From contig JAISKW010000145.1 in the NCBI GenBank assembly GCA_031260775.1, positions 1 to 25,548 on the forward strand: a stretch of 25,548 bases of DNA, given 5' to 3'. The position numbers and the translations under genes were made by a program. The notes below the pieces were generated by a model that was not told where the DNA came from, made no database searches, and saw nothing but the letters and a program-made list of their open reading frames with translations. Positions 18,401-25,548 of this stretch are shown in pieces (positions within the stretch are counted from its first letter, which is position 1; the number at the start of each line of letters is the position of its first letter). The stretch is from Christensenellaceae bacterium (GTDB lineage Bacteria; Bacillota; Clostridia; Christensenellales; DTU072).

Positions 18401-21220
18401 TCCGTATATGAGGTTTGGGATTCGATTAAAGCGTTGAATGCGGCAAATATCCGAACCATTATTCCCACCGCAATTTCAATGGAGGGCGTTGAAATTCCTA
18501 ACGTCAAATGGGTTCTTAACCCCGCGTTATTGACGTTGCCTACGGCGGACGGCGGGAGACCTTTCTATAACGTTACGAGCGTCACGGCATTAGATAGGAC
18601 TTTACTTGCAACCGCAAGAATCGGCAGCGCGGAATATGGACAGGATATTAAGGTTTATATAACGATACTCCCTTTTAATATCAATAAGATAACATACAGC
18701 AACGATGTAACCGGCGCGGCTTATGAGGGCATACTTACGCCGAACTACTACGGTATCGAAAACGCATATATAGTTGAGATTGACGCTTACCGCGACTATT
18801 TATTGAGCGGTATGTTGCCGTTCCCCTCTGCATTAGGATTGCAAAGCGGCTACGATTTCAGCATTTCTTCGGATTCCCCTCCGCCTTATGAGTCCGAAGG
18901 CGAATACAACTATATTTATAACAGAACCGGCACCGGCGCGCTCAATTATTACCGCTTGGCAAAGGATGTTGTTGACCCTCTCGGCGAAAGACGTTTGATG
19001 CAAGCGGAATTCGGTTCGAACGGCCCGGCGCATAAGGACTCGGTTTTGTATCACGTTGACTTAAAGCAGGCGGGCACGCCTGACCCGATAACCGGAAGGG
19101 TTCCCTCGTCGTATTACACGAACCCGGAAAACTGGGACTACGTCAACGGAAATACAAAGATAACGGTAACGGTAACGCTCGTTGACGGCAAAGTGTTGAC
19201 GATAGTGTACGTTTTCCTTGATAAAACCGTAACCTCCGTCGAGGCATACAAGTCAGGCACGGCAATCGCCGCGATGAACGGCAGAGAATACTACTCTATT
19301 ACCGACGATAACTTAGCGTTAAGAGCGGGTATTGTCACGCGTGAAGGCTTATCCTATGCTCATACAAAAGAGGGTTTCGAGGTAGCGACGGGGCTTTACT
19401 ACGATACGGATTCTTCGGAATTCGAATATGAAATTGACCCGTACGGAGAAAATACGGCACTCCCCGAATACTTTATCGTCCACTTTGTTTCGGGGCAGGA
19501 TATTATTTTAAGAACGCATTATACACAAGTACCGCAAATTGCGTACGACACGCTTCAATTTACCGCGTTAACCGAAATGAAACCGAGCGCGACCTCAACC
19601 GGTGACGCAATTGTAAACTTGAAGATTGACGTCAAGGTCATTGACAGAAGATTGTCCGAGTATAAACCGGATTATTCTGCGGGAAGCGGCGTTTCGGCAG
19701 CCCCCGTATCGGTTTTCACAACGGCTGTTGCCGGAGACAAGAACGACGTTCCGTATTCGTATTGGAGGTTCGAGGATATCTTTGTCGATACGTTGGCCGG
19801 AATCGAGAAAAAACTTTTGGCTGCGACCGTTGCAAACGGTGCCGAATACGCTGCGGGCAAACCGATTTCCTTGTTTGACGATTTCACGGGTGTGTATAAG
19901 TCCGCGACGGAAATTGACGTCATTTGGACGGCGGGCGGCGAAACGCTTGTCGAAGGCTCACAAATTATTCACGGAAAGCTCGGCAACGCGCTGACCGGAC
20001 AGGAAATAGCAATCCGCGTGTTCGTTGACGATTTAACTTTCTCAACAATCCGCCGTCCTACCGTTATAGGCGATTTCACCCCGGGAAGTACCGTAATAGG
20101 CGACGACCCGTCCGAAATGGGCTCAACCGACCTTTCGATTATGCAAACCGAGGTTGAGTTTATTTTTGACCCCGAAACGCAAAAGAACGTGTATAAATAT
20201 TTCGAGGTGGCGTTTAATGTAAGGAAGCGTACCGATTTCACAAATATTAATACCGAGGGCGGCAATGTATATACGGAGGGTGTAAAGAGTATTATCTTTA
20301 TCCCCGCGGAATACAAAAATGAGACGTGGGCGGCGGCGTTTAACACACATCTGTTGCTGTACGGAACAAGCCCCTACGGCACGACGTTGGACGAATTAAA
20401 ACGCGACGTTAATAACTACAAATTAGGCGTTTATTATTTGGCGGACGGTCAGGGGACGGTTGTTTCTTCAACGAATCTAAGGATTCCTGCAAACCTCAGA
20501 AACGGCACCCAAACCGCTGTTTACTCGTACGATTTCCCCGAAATTGATTTTGTTCAATTCCAAGGATTCAGCATTAATACGTGGGTGGTTGACCCCACAA
20601 ACCCGTATATCGGAGCAACCGCTACGGCGTATGTTTACGAAAGCGGAATCCCCGTGTCGGTCGGAACGTATCAAGCGTCCTTGCGCGATGCGTATGCCGG
20701 TGCAGACCCGAACAATCCTTTCCAAGACCAGTACTTCGGCGGCGGAATCAAGACGAACTATTTGGTTGTGTTCAGACGCCACTTTGAGGGAACTGCCGAA
20801 TGGAACGGAGACGTGCGCAACGATTACGTTGTGGAACTTCCGATAACGCTGCTCTTCCTTGATATGCGTCCCGACGTTAACCGCGAAGGGCAGATATATT
20901 ATGCGGGCGGAGGAAAGGAACAAGCAATCCACAGCTTAGTCACTTCGCATTATGATTTGGATACCTACATCGGACGGAGCAATCCTTATTATACCGGTTA
21001 CGAAACCTATCTTGATGATTTGAACGCTGCGGTTGACCGCTATTTCGGGCACGACCCCGAAAACTTCCGTTTGTGGTACACAATAACATGGCATACCGAC
21101 CCTCAGAACTTAAATGCGCCTGCGCAGGTACAGTCCGACAAGGTTGTGATTAGCGGAGAAAACAGAGACATTTACTTTATGACTTCAACAAGTGCGCGGT
21201 TAACGCTGTACTTGGTGTAA
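9434..21220 (+). CDS. Giant (3928-residue) lipoprotein of unknown function
   Basis: An uninterrupted 11.8-kb gene. Residues 1-34 form a lipoprotein signal peptide (basic n-region KFRPFGRK, hydrophobic core, lipobox LSA before Cys35), so the mature protein should be lipid-anchored outside the cytoplasmic membrane. It is rich in Tyr, Asp, Glu and Asn with very few Cys. The first ~900 mature residues share motifs with the next gene: PKAYKDG at 578 and MSKLLGAFIGDLSG at 787. Four units with an ILYD-type core lie at 1161-1475, and a 7-residue xIDxxGx repeat at 1994-2021. Trp-containing beta-strand modules near 2585, 3024 and 3494 (for example IDVIWTAGG...IAIRVFVDD) look like bacterial Ig-like folds of the Big_4 sort. 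There is no catalytic motif, LPxTG or C-terminal anchor. The GTG start keeps the full basic n-region and matches the promoter; the ATG at 9485 would lose it. Adhesin, stalk or scaffold roles are guesses. Confidence 0.93.
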   Translation: MNLFKGKFRPFGRKYLLMTLAFAMIAISLVVLSACKTEKKNPEDPYVIMHKASYGDESKMYPAYTRSDITAGNQGEQNVPYEIVDRPVRATQNFVDYVTTNPEAGENGYHIDIDLTFNSMEAYRDDPETGLKIPGIERAGFRLRLLANVYTHDYFLRDAAGNIKKDANNQDMTDPAEYAIYRERIKHNDIILEWFDSVNNVKMLGFYFDGINPSATDPGNHLYLDLQGEKRLFKDFGDSVQYEQFVRIITSMPQILMGALGGSSTYGSDGIAYNDDGDETDPYGGVKDLLWWMMPDGYVETANDGGSELRGTDSLLFATNISIASNSEFLDMINPIIEGFAVYGDRFDPLVMGLLGFNLSTIIGDETKGKTRAVLTSLLLSLQFDVSKPFVTDNLSSTEVLTGLHLFSPINNTTTGGASPSAATIYRTSWQRTPDGKEADDTEQGRRIQGDWQQVYTPESVPFLFDAYIKYSFRPSESVVFDKDGYNEYVWGNYEFVGELYVPDANLQADLSVKTDVNENNPAKDLDNSTNRIFIQGYDISDNSVLFGAYYKDERMYLDITNLMRLYGGIHFEDLGFPKAYKDGIDVAYFLSLFFDTVNRFTIYGANSILNLGTGGDSTDTEKDEQDAFIQNIMNMITSTVKHPEDPSSRNTERFKIKFTDIEAIFGLSDAAIVEMLNSAAGIDINTIAAMFNTTVEELLRSLSFVFVIDVDDLFIDFEVYYKAEADDGKEYDRLILRAHLEPILIGESVFITFPKFEGYNELKQIETYSADLNGQFIFASQESVNMSKLLGAFIGDLSGKNTPYILPKGASIRMEGSYDQYIRAQTLKLNLNSITADGRYTRATRSAFDIVFKEYSDQYPEGRGIVRITANDVSFNTSSPPDNLGYVWVQFLAEGIGIPPVKIREDLFIETLYEYMGEPTTDDISISVGVQTLLKIFMEDSWIIFEPEVIRVTTSNDYVKDFFRVDEMIATAAISVHFKQRVFGVDLMEKDYAMYTVGYLTDMPDLYPNIYNAPIHTSLTVYFDFGDGTAVTAIPMQFDYDESTLDPANANSGVFYPATKGQFMGVIRRYRVRVDQYRLQEIQKLSTQYNPRVFEPLEIESAPYYGFPVSSNYNNTQALVYGGGISPNQYFDGLWSFYSYYDVESEYYVIPYYQDKGYSILYDPENMLYIVDRGLSADGVIMPLDDLIDEEGSRFTDLLKAEDFYYMHEDATTVTLPNELDGRMYVDVTPRMFDDEAGNRYYYVFGEDAEGKHIRNTYLVTNTTNTYSKILYDKDLDLYIVENGNAYYQNGRWVTHMENARDILKTEKTLIYNKDYSEVKAQAFEAMNYSAVSDPSVPGENFVKVYSDLFTHILYDIEIDRYIVESGYAFDFTYNKKNVDLGTDEIVTESVSHITHAREVLFGQYNLTVSAEQFLLKSDYDTYANRAGLFDSIKWGDYTQYGGELSHIQLVTNAKFVYDEAPNAMTYKYGIIYDTERDIYAVAALDIGLYSRYGQETYELSDNADPRKFIYIRKGLNGAQDLRGTIELDPLKVARAFINTETRKEVVLTRAQYEAAKPGVFEGASVNDSVWANTDFTLPSWDNMPQSGGLFFANIDIGVRGGTLKYYRQLLPVLVKNRVIEESGEISVINNATHEASYVPVAVNAVEMDPYVYLFTKAYYENVLKEFEWKRDIGFGKLDADNQPVSELLDTYTQWLMHQYTTTLTYKEKYGDTDNPEEWFFDRTVFRPKDEQPESEKWNWDFDIATYTRPAGTGTYITTTQEYHTEYSERDINNYLENKTDIYGRPVEDTVSTFMIMKIYGFFVSLEIKVHSRNIAGVLFEGETELNTYTVDPLLEETHIMPQISTIVFKETGLDGEPLTLNLNSLLPSKSTIFDNEKNTAEVPVSFDEIRYGITNAEVVVFDPDNYANVPADNTNATRYSLGAFTGWLFGETQLYQEVYTAYNTRFEEGVVGTYIDDEGNKQTNVDVLKRNLVYWSNQYASNVKLVNEFVYQRDSDGNYIDVNGLLIDEKGFLIDQFGRYVSEGVYIYVAQGEVEGQYRYKIDDSLSTFDDITYVVEASSKVAGGERAPLLDNEQLMNAPWGEDVYTDKTTAFINFREFFDPLRGTWYKTEPGSGNTVSDYRRDYTPWYYIGGENEADWFNMPVITVKVSVPNRILDGIDNSHLPEGEEDVTTYPGNVYMSPLAFGDENYYNIYDRGVWYVDPFNADTFTLPANLTMFFSPNTDAFETYRLAVNRRNKAIADGVPIAAQDAKIIDATTYLIQETIDLELFYNDNEQSGRSLESFIFYRAFLFKQEWDRFMSGNVGGTQYIEEAFIDLWELLGSATHTDAVDLIKERTAAAILTTISTDLDVWFMGQLSTATYNNLSKNNINEFIGQLENFVTFVDPSLGDKQYIYTKTPYTANYAPEKPAEYEYEWATNTILYSTEDLHSDGSKTYNLYGDILDYERTMAADGETWSPLIARLSKDIYTVPGTKTAIQVSIGNGENTVFFQVRIEVLSSDVTSFEFGGVDEDGYYSLVGGGEPNEQAIFGSDPGYENNHDTDIELTYNYEVDTFARFEIPSYIKAYFTDYPLRERGYAVEYTDWRWNFNTLDGFIPHSSLYLIGGGVEISNHEDSSLKIPLNFDIEEWSIRTVSLLNIDGIYGLGAADIGEIYEVDGAQITLRPPHFTNGTITIPDEELPYDFVPFTVEEYYVDGKDMNAFEFFLYALQRVKIEFNDPLTGDPHEDLILDLLTDDTFNFYRYIRTFDVQEVAYETGGQVYQLHLGQTLKNWDNPVDVGESLPLYELLFGDYVWETPSDSGLDEEYGHFVTFMHMLTMGGADFVLTLVDEYESTGVKKLTRENEEAVVHHIKLYDDEANALYTAAHPFVFNRELRLNIGYDGTPVRPEDVIIPEIWYLVIDNPEMPNNFVGLEKSDSLAFTELDYSIVNQGGDAWFTAMLADGSRIYKRLVVDIANPGPIHSVEGNTATPFAIYDYLQTDLEGDIIIYSVYEVWDSIKALNAANIRTIIPTAISMEGVEIPNVKWVLNPALLTLPTADGGRPFYNVTSVTALDRTLLATARIGSAEYGQDIKVYITILPFNINKITYSNDVTGAAYEGILTPNYYGIENAYIVEIDAYRDYLLSGMLPFPSALGLQSGYDFSISSDSPPPYESEGEYNYIYNRTGTGALNYYRLAKDVVDPLGERRLMQAEFGSNGPAHKDSVLYHVDLKQAGTPDPITGRVPSSYYTNPENWDYVNGNTKITVTVTLVDGKVLTIVYVFLDKTVTSVEAYKSGTAIAAMNGREYYSITDDNLALRAGIVTREGLSYAHTKEGFEVATGLYYDTDSSEFEYEIDPYGENTALPEYFIVHFVSGQDIILRTHYTQVPQIAYDTLQFTALTEMKPSATSTGDAIVNLKIDVKVIDRRLSEYKPDYSAGSGVSAAPVSVFTTAVAGDKNDVPYSYWRFEDIFVDTLAGIEKKLLAATVANGAEYAAGKPISLFDDFTGVYKSATEIDVIWTAGGETLVEGSQIIHGKLGNALTGQEIAIRVFVDDLTFSTIRRPTVIGDFTPGSTVIGDDPSEMGSTDLSIMQTEVEFIFDPETQKNVYKYFEVAFNVRKRTDFTNINTEGGNVYTEGVKSIIFIPAEYKNETWAAAFNTHLLLYGTSPYGTTLDELKRDVNNYKLGVYYLADGQGTVVSSTNLRIPANLRNGTQTAVYSYDFPEIDFVQFQGFSINTWVVDPTNPYIGATATAYVYESGIPVSVGTYQASLRDAYAGADPNNPFQDQYFGGGIKTNYLVVFRRHFEGTAEWNGDVRNDYVVELPITLLFLDMRPDVNREGQIYYAGGGKEQAIHSLVTSHYDLDTYIGRSNPYYTGYETYLDDLNAAVDRYFGHDPENFRLWYTITWHTDPQNLNAPAQVQSDKVVISGENRDIYFMTSTSARLTLYLV
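12908..13900 (+). repeat. Four divergent ILYD-type units within the giant lipoprotein
   Basis: Protein-level repeats with core ILYD/IIYD, then a charged pair, Y-I/A-V, and often E-x-G-x-A. Cores start at residues 1161, 1271, 1354 and 1472 (spacing 83-118). Units two and three also share a following H-x-x-x-A-R-x-I/V-L motif. The paralogue appears to lack this block, which fits an expansion of roughly 550 residues in the giant copy. Confidence 0.6.
15413..15496 (+). repeat. Seven-residue xIDxxGx tandem repeat
   Basis: Four consecutive 7-residue units (residues 1994-2021): QRDSDGN, YIDVNGL, LIDEKGF, LIDQFGR. Such Asp/Gly-rich short units are common in extended linkers of surface proteins; ion binding is possible but not shown. 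Confidence 0.6.
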
Positions 21221-21233
21221 AACAATATTAATG

Positions 21234-21265
21234 GAATCCGCGTCGCCGAAAGGCGGCAAGGATTC
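21234..21265 (+). promoter_or_regulatory. GAAA-capped hairpin between the two lipoprotein genes
   Basis: GAATCC (21234-21239) pairs with GGATTC (21260-21265), and CGCC (21244-21247) with GGCG (21252-21255), closed by a GAAA tetraloop; the 4x4 internal part has a G-C and a wobble pair. No T-run follows, so it is not an intrinsic terminator. AAGGA (21258-21262), the only SD-like stretch before the next ATG (11 bases away), is partly inside the stem. It may limit translation or processing of the second gene. Confidence 0.45.
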
Positions 21266-21273
21266 ATATAGAA

Positions 21274-24200
21274 ATGAAACGAATAACAAAAATCCTAATA
21301 CTTGTGGTGGCGGCGGTGCTGATGACATCGTTGTTCATGTCGTGCAAAAAAGACAAAGGCGACGATAGCGGCGGGCAAACCGTCAACCCGTTAGGCTCTT
21401 CCATTTTCGAGGTTTCGGACATAAAAACGGCCGCTCAAAACGGCTTAAACCGGGCGTATTACGACACGTCGGGTATAAGCACGCACGCGGTTTTGCCGAA
21501 ACGCTTCGTCGACAGCGAGTACGAAATCCTCTTTAATAAGGCGAACCTGACAATTACATATCAGGCAAACTACACGGCGAGCAGCGAGGAGGATTCGCTT
21601 ATCGATAAGGATGCCGAAATACTGCTCCGCATTAAGGATAATAACGATATCAATAACAAGTTATTCGTTTATTACAACGGTAACGACCTGTATACCGAAG
21701 TCAACGGCGTGCGTTCGTATCAGAAGAACTTCTCCGCAGAGCCTACTTATGAGCTGTTTTATTCCATAATAACCACGTTTGATGTAGGTCAATTCTACTT
21801 TTTTAACCGCAATTGGGAGTCCGTTGACGACCCGTGGGCGGTTGACGAAGCTAACGGAAACAAGCTTTCATCGTTCTATGAATACTATGCGGGCATTATT
21901 AACGGAGTAGATTTCAATACAATATCGGTTACCGCCGTGCAGGAGAAAAACGCGGACGGCAGCAATAAAAAGCTGGCGGACATCACCTCGCCTTACGCAA
22001 TTACCATTGCCAACGCCACGTTAGATAACGGAAAAACGGCAATTAACAAGATTTTAACCGGAACGGTCAGAGATTATATCGGCAAGCGTTTGGACGCGCT
22101 TACGCTGTTAGGCTTCGGCTTTAAGCTGTCGGATATCGGCAATGCGGGTATCGGACGGTTGGATTGCGAGGAGGCCTCTATGTCGTTTATCCCGAGGGCC
22201 ACCGACGGGCAAGCAAAGGTCAACGCAATTTTGTTGGATTTTTCGGGAAATGAGGCAAACAACGTAGATAGATTCAAAATCCACATATATTATGAGGAAA
22301 AACCGCTCGGCGATTTAGATAAAGGAACGATAGGTATTACGCAATACGACGTTAACAAGAATTATGCTGTCAACGAACGCTTGGCGGGAACGTACGAAAA
22401 AGCGGATTTGACCGTTGCTAATTACTTCAATACACCTAAGAAACTGAGCGAAGCCCCCATCGAGGGAACCTTGTTGTATAACGCGCTCGCGAACGCGGTA
22501 CGGAACAACGAGAGTCCGCGGACGATATTGTCGACGTTGATGCCGGTATCTTCGATTTCGAAGGATACGATTGCAAGGCTTAGGGACGAGGGCAAGCTGA
22601 TTAACGAAACGGATATTTTCTTAGATGAGGACGGTAATATTCCCTCATGGGCGGTAAATGCAATTCTTCTCCGTAGCGGTACGGCGCGGACAAACGACGG
22701 TAAAACTGTGGATATGCGCTTCTGCGAGGACGAAACCATTTTAGAGCTCGTTCAAAAGGGAGAGGTAATTTACAAATATAACGATTACAGGATTTCGTTC
22801 GGCGGCGAGTATTCCTACACCGGTACGCTGTATGTCGATGCATGGGAAGCGGAGTTTTCGGCGGCAATCCGTGCGGTAATCGACCCGAAAAACGAAAACC
22901 GCGACCAATTTTTAATCGATTTCCGTTCAAAATCACCCGATTTTGTCGTTGCGGACGGGGGGTCGGAATTCGATACCTTCCATGACGACCAAGTAGCGTT
23001 TTTGTATTATAACTATAAGCCCGAAGGCACCCCCGACGGCGACAAAAAGCTATACATAAATATCGAAGGGCTTGTTGCAAATTATTTGGGAGAGCCCGGA
23101 CTTGACGGTAATCCGCCGAAATCTCCGTTCGCGTTCGGCGAAATGAACCTCCCGAAGGCGTATACCGACGGCTTTGATTTCCATAAATTTGTAAACTCGG
23201 TTTTAAGCAACGCCTCGACGATTGTATTAATCAGGAACAATATGTTCAATACAGCGTTCAATCAAGGCAGCGCGGAGTCAACAAGCTACTTATTTAATAT
23301 AGTGAGGAGCGAGCCGACCCTCTACGCGCTTGTTGACAGCATAATTATGCACTCGCAAAGCAACGGCACTAAGTTCTCGTTCACTATAGATAAGGACTTA
23401 TTAAAGGCAATAGAAAATTTGCAGAACACGGCGCAAGAATTGTTAAACCAAACGAACAACAACGCCATCGAGGCGGCTAATTATGTTAAGTACGTTGCCG
23501 AATTTATTTCCGAAACCATAGGGTTAGACGTGGGTGCTGTTAACGCGCTCATTGAAAGCGGCATTTTTGACGAAATTCATTTGGTTTTAAGCTACGATTT
23601 TTCGGATAGCTTGATAACCGTCGAAACCTTTAACGGTACGACAAGATTCTTTATCCTTTCGCTTTACGAGGACTCGCAAAATGAGCAAATGCTCAATATT
23701 ACACCGCCGAAGTACTTTTCAAAGGACTTATATGATTACGTAGAGTTCGACAGCGCGGAGTACGAAAGATATGCTCCCGCCGAAGTTCTGCGCTTGCATT
23801 TTGAAGGAGAAATGGGCGTTCAGGGCGACGTTCCCGCGGATATGAGCGAGTTGCTCGGTATATTCTTAGGCGACGGTACCGGTGCAAACTCCGAATTTAT
23901 TATAAGAGGCGGAGACAGGATGTATCTTGAAACCGAAATTTGGCAGGACAACGGCGAAACGATGTTGTTCCTTTCTCTTTGGTACAACCCGGTTTTATTG
24001 CCCGGCTCCTACGGCAAAATTCAATACACGAGAGCGGATATCGACAATGCGGCAACCCCGCCTATTCTGCGCGTTTACTCGGCGGAGGACGACCACGAGT
24101 GTTTTTATGTTGAGATTGCCGACGCATACTTCCGCAAAAAGGCGGATTTAGCGTTGGGCGAGTCGCTTATTCCTCTTTCGTACAAAATTAACAGACAGTC

Positions 24201-25548
24201 GGTTTACGACGCCTTACAGATATCGTTAGGCGATGCAAGCTTGTTTTCGACAAATGCAATCGCCGATATTTACTCGGTTTTGCAGCGCGATGCACGCACC
24301 GCAATTACCGGCGAATATATGAGCCTTTCGCTCTCTCCTTATGAGGTCAACGGCAGGATATACGACCCGATTTTATCGATATTCGGCGTTGAAAATATCA
24401 ACGCGAATATGAGGGCAAAAGTGTTCTTTTCGCGCCCCGAAATCATTCAAACGGTTGCCGCAAACTACACTGAGCCGTTTGAATTCGACAAGGCGTCTTA
24501 TGCGGAGCCGGTTATTGACTCGCTTGAGGATATGGCGTTTAAGTCGAAGTACACCGCATATTTTGCAAAGGATATAGAGGTTTATTTCGGCGATTTAACG
24601 CTCGAATACAAGCTGTCGTTTGTGGGACGCACGGCGGAGTTTTCAACGGATATTTACCGCTATAAGCCCGAGGCGTATTTGTTCGGACAGACGGCGACCT
24701 ACTCCATGATTATCACCGATACGGCGAACGGCACGCGCGATTTAACCGGCGTTGCCTCGCGTTATGCTGTTTATAAGGACGGGGTTTTCGACGGCACATA
24801 CGCGTACGAGCTTGATAGCATTGTTATCGACCCGTTGGACGACGTTCCGATACCTACATTCATCGCCGTGTATTACGACTTGCCTTCGGGACAGAGGATT
24901 TACGACACGTTAGAATTCATTATTCAAGGCTTCCCCTACACGAACGCGACCGTAAAAGCTAAATTGGACGGAGAGGCTCCGAATGCGTACACGATAAAAA
25001 TCGGAAAGGGCAGCGTTTCGGAAATAGATTTTGTGGTTAATATTGAAATTAAGAACCGCAGAATTCAGCTCGTAAACGAGAGCTTAGAGGGGCAGGCTTA
25101 TGCGGATGCTTTGGCTAAGTCGTATATCAACGGCATTCCTATTATAGAGCATCTTACAATCGACCCCGTGGAGTTCTCGCAAAGGAGAATAACCGACCCC
25201 ACTTATGACCCGTTAGCGTTTTACCGTGAGAGTCCGAGGGTTGAAGAAACAAGAATTATCAGCGGCGTTCCCACGGTTGTTGTAACGTCGTCGCTGATAC
25301 AGTTTATGAGCACGAGCGGAGAGCTTCGCGAAAATGTGTATATCGGCACAAGGAGCGGCGAATGGAACGAGCCTACGCACGTTACCGAGAGCTTCAGTAC
25401 CACTGAGGAATACGGCATTTTCGATTTCGATTTAAGCAATATTTCTTATAACGGCGGAAGATTCTATGTATATGCTAAGTGGAAGTCGCTTAAAATGGCA
25501 ATCGAAATTAACGTTGCGGCGCGCGTTGTAGACTATATAAAGATAGAG
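21274..25548 (+). CDS. Second large lipoprotein, paralogue of the giant gene, 3' truncated by window edge
   Basis: A reading frame open from ATG 21274 through the last base gives 1425 codons without a stop, so the protein is longer than this. MKRITKIL starts a signal peptide with hydrophobic core VVAAVLMTSLF and Cys24 in the context FMSC, slightly off the ideal lipobox (Phe at -3), followed by the charged KKDKGDD stretch typical after a lipid anchor. Motifs shared in order with the upstream protein are LYTEVNG / LYLDLQG, MNLPKAYTDGF (625-635) / PKAYKDG (578), MSELLGIFLGDGTG (857) / MSKLLGAFIGDLSG (787), and a later IEIKNRR (about 1257) / LEIKVHSR (about 1807). It lies 53 bases after the giant gene with no promoter visible, so they are probably co-transcribed. 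Function unknown; likely surface-exposed. Confidence 0.9.
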   Translation, partial: MKRITKILILVVAAVLMTSLFMSCKKDKGDDSGGQTVNPLGSSIFEVSDIKTAAQNGLNRAYYDTSGISTHAVLPKRFVDSEYEILFNKANLTITYQANYTASSEEDSLIDKDAEILLRIKDNNDINNKLFVYYNGNDLYTEVNGVRSYQKNFSAEPTYELFYSIITTFDVGQFYFFNRNWESVDDPWAVDEANGNKLSSFYEYYAGIINGVDFNTISVTAVQEKNADGSNKKLADITSPYAITIANATLDNGKTAINKILTGTVRDYIGKRLDALTLLGFGFKLSDIGNAGIGRLDCEEASMSFIPRATDGQAKVNAILLDFSGNEANNVDRFKIHIYYEEKPLGDLDKGTIGITQYDVNKNYAVNERLAGTYEKADLTVANYFNTPKKLSEAPIEGTLLYNALANAVRNNESPRTILSTLMPVSSISKDTIARLRDEGKLINETDIFLDEDGNIPSWAVNAILLRSGTARTNDGKTVDMRFCEDETILELVQKGEVIYKYNDYRISFGGEYSYTGTLYVDAWEAEFSAAIRAVIDPKNENRDQFLIDFRSKSPDFVVADGGSEFDTFHDDQVAFLYYNYKPEGTPDGDKKLYINIEGLVANYLGEPGLDGNPPKSPFAFGEMNLPKAYTDGFDFHKFVNSVLSNASTIVLIRNNMFNTAFNQGSAESTSYLFNIVRSEPTLYALVDSIIMHSQSNGTKFSFTIDKDLLKAIENLQNTAQELLNQTNNNAIEAANYVKYVAEFISETIGLDVGAVNALIESGIFDEIHLVLSYDFSDSLITVETFNGTTRFFILSLYEDSQNEQMLNITPPKYFSKDLYDYVEFDSAEYERYAPAEVLRLHFEGEMGVQGDVPADMSELLGIFLGDGTGANSEFIIRGGDRMYLETEIWQDNGETMLFLSLWYNPVLLPGSYGKIQYTRADIDNAATPPILRVYSAEDDHECFYVEIADAYFRKKADLALGESLIPLSYKINRQSVYDALQISLGDASLFSTNAIADIYSVLQRDARTAITGEYMSLSLSPYEVNGRIYDPILSIFGVENINANMRAKVFFSRPEIIQTVAANYTEPFEFDKASYAEPVIDSLEDMAFKSKYTAYFAKDIEVYFGDLTLEYKLSFVGRTAEFSTDIYRYKPEAYLFGQTATYSMIITDTANGTRDLTGVASRYAVYKDGVFDGTYAYELDSIVIDPLDDVPIPTFIAVYYDLPSGQRIYDTLEFIIQGFPYTNATVKAKLDGEAPNAYTIKIGKGSVSEIDFVVNIEIKNRRIQLVNESLEGQAYADALAKSYINGIPIIEHLTIDPVEFSQRRITDPTYDPLAFYRESPRVEETRIISGVPTVVVTSSLIQFMSTSGELRENVYIGTRSGEWNEPTHVTESFSTTEEYGIFDFDLSNISYNGGRFYVYAKWKSLKMAIEINVAARVVDYIKIE

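Noticed and set aside
9434..21220. Polyketide or non-ribosomal peptide synthetase, suggested by gene size
   Set aside because: No carrier-protein, ketosynthase or adenylation motifs, and the protein has a lipoprotein signal.

Overview
The window looks like a chromosomal segment of an uncultivated Bacillota (Clostridia-type) bacterium. Pointers are a Bacillus-type ThyA, the ruvC / CvpA-like / yajC core genes, the GTP-dependent PEP carboxykinase of anaerobes, and large lipoprotein surface proteins. This placement is inference from gene content; no rRNA, tRNA, CRISPR array or transposase was seen. No gene-free stretch exceeds about 190 bases.

Layout. Bases 2-949 (+) are the 3' half of pckG, closed by a strong hairpin (956-1005). 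Bases 1053-3188 (-) encode an unrecognised 711-residue protein with two copies of one domain, codon use unlike its neighbours and its own Shine-Dalgarno (SD)-type leader; it looks acquired. From 9316 down to 3301 runs a minus-strand housekeeping set: a TtcA-family tRNA thiolase, yajC, thyA, an 838-residue CvpA-like membrane protein, ruvC and a YcxB-like membrane protein. Intrinsic terminators lie after thyA and after the CvpA-like gene. Divergently, from 9434 to the window end (+), two giant lipoprotein genes lie in tandem: one of 3928 residues (11.8 kb) and a second open past the window edge (at least 1425 residues). They share motifs in the same order and are paralogues. The second is absent from a simple closed-ORF view because it has no stop in the window.

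How the parts relate. The minus-strand genes are ordinary core functions (tRNA thiolation, Sec accessory, dTMP synthesis, Holliday junction resolution). The two lipoproteins form the notable locus: probably one transcript from a near-consensus promoter, anchored at the outer face of the membrane, of unknown role. The intergenic region they share with ttcA holds a perfect palindrome and a second inverted repeat that could be regulatory.

A cross-cutting signal is that several native genes have a -10-like hexamer ending only 6 to 11 bases before the start codon and no SD, which suggests leaderless mRNAs. The foreign-looking 711-residue gene instead has an extended -10 and an AAGGAG SD.
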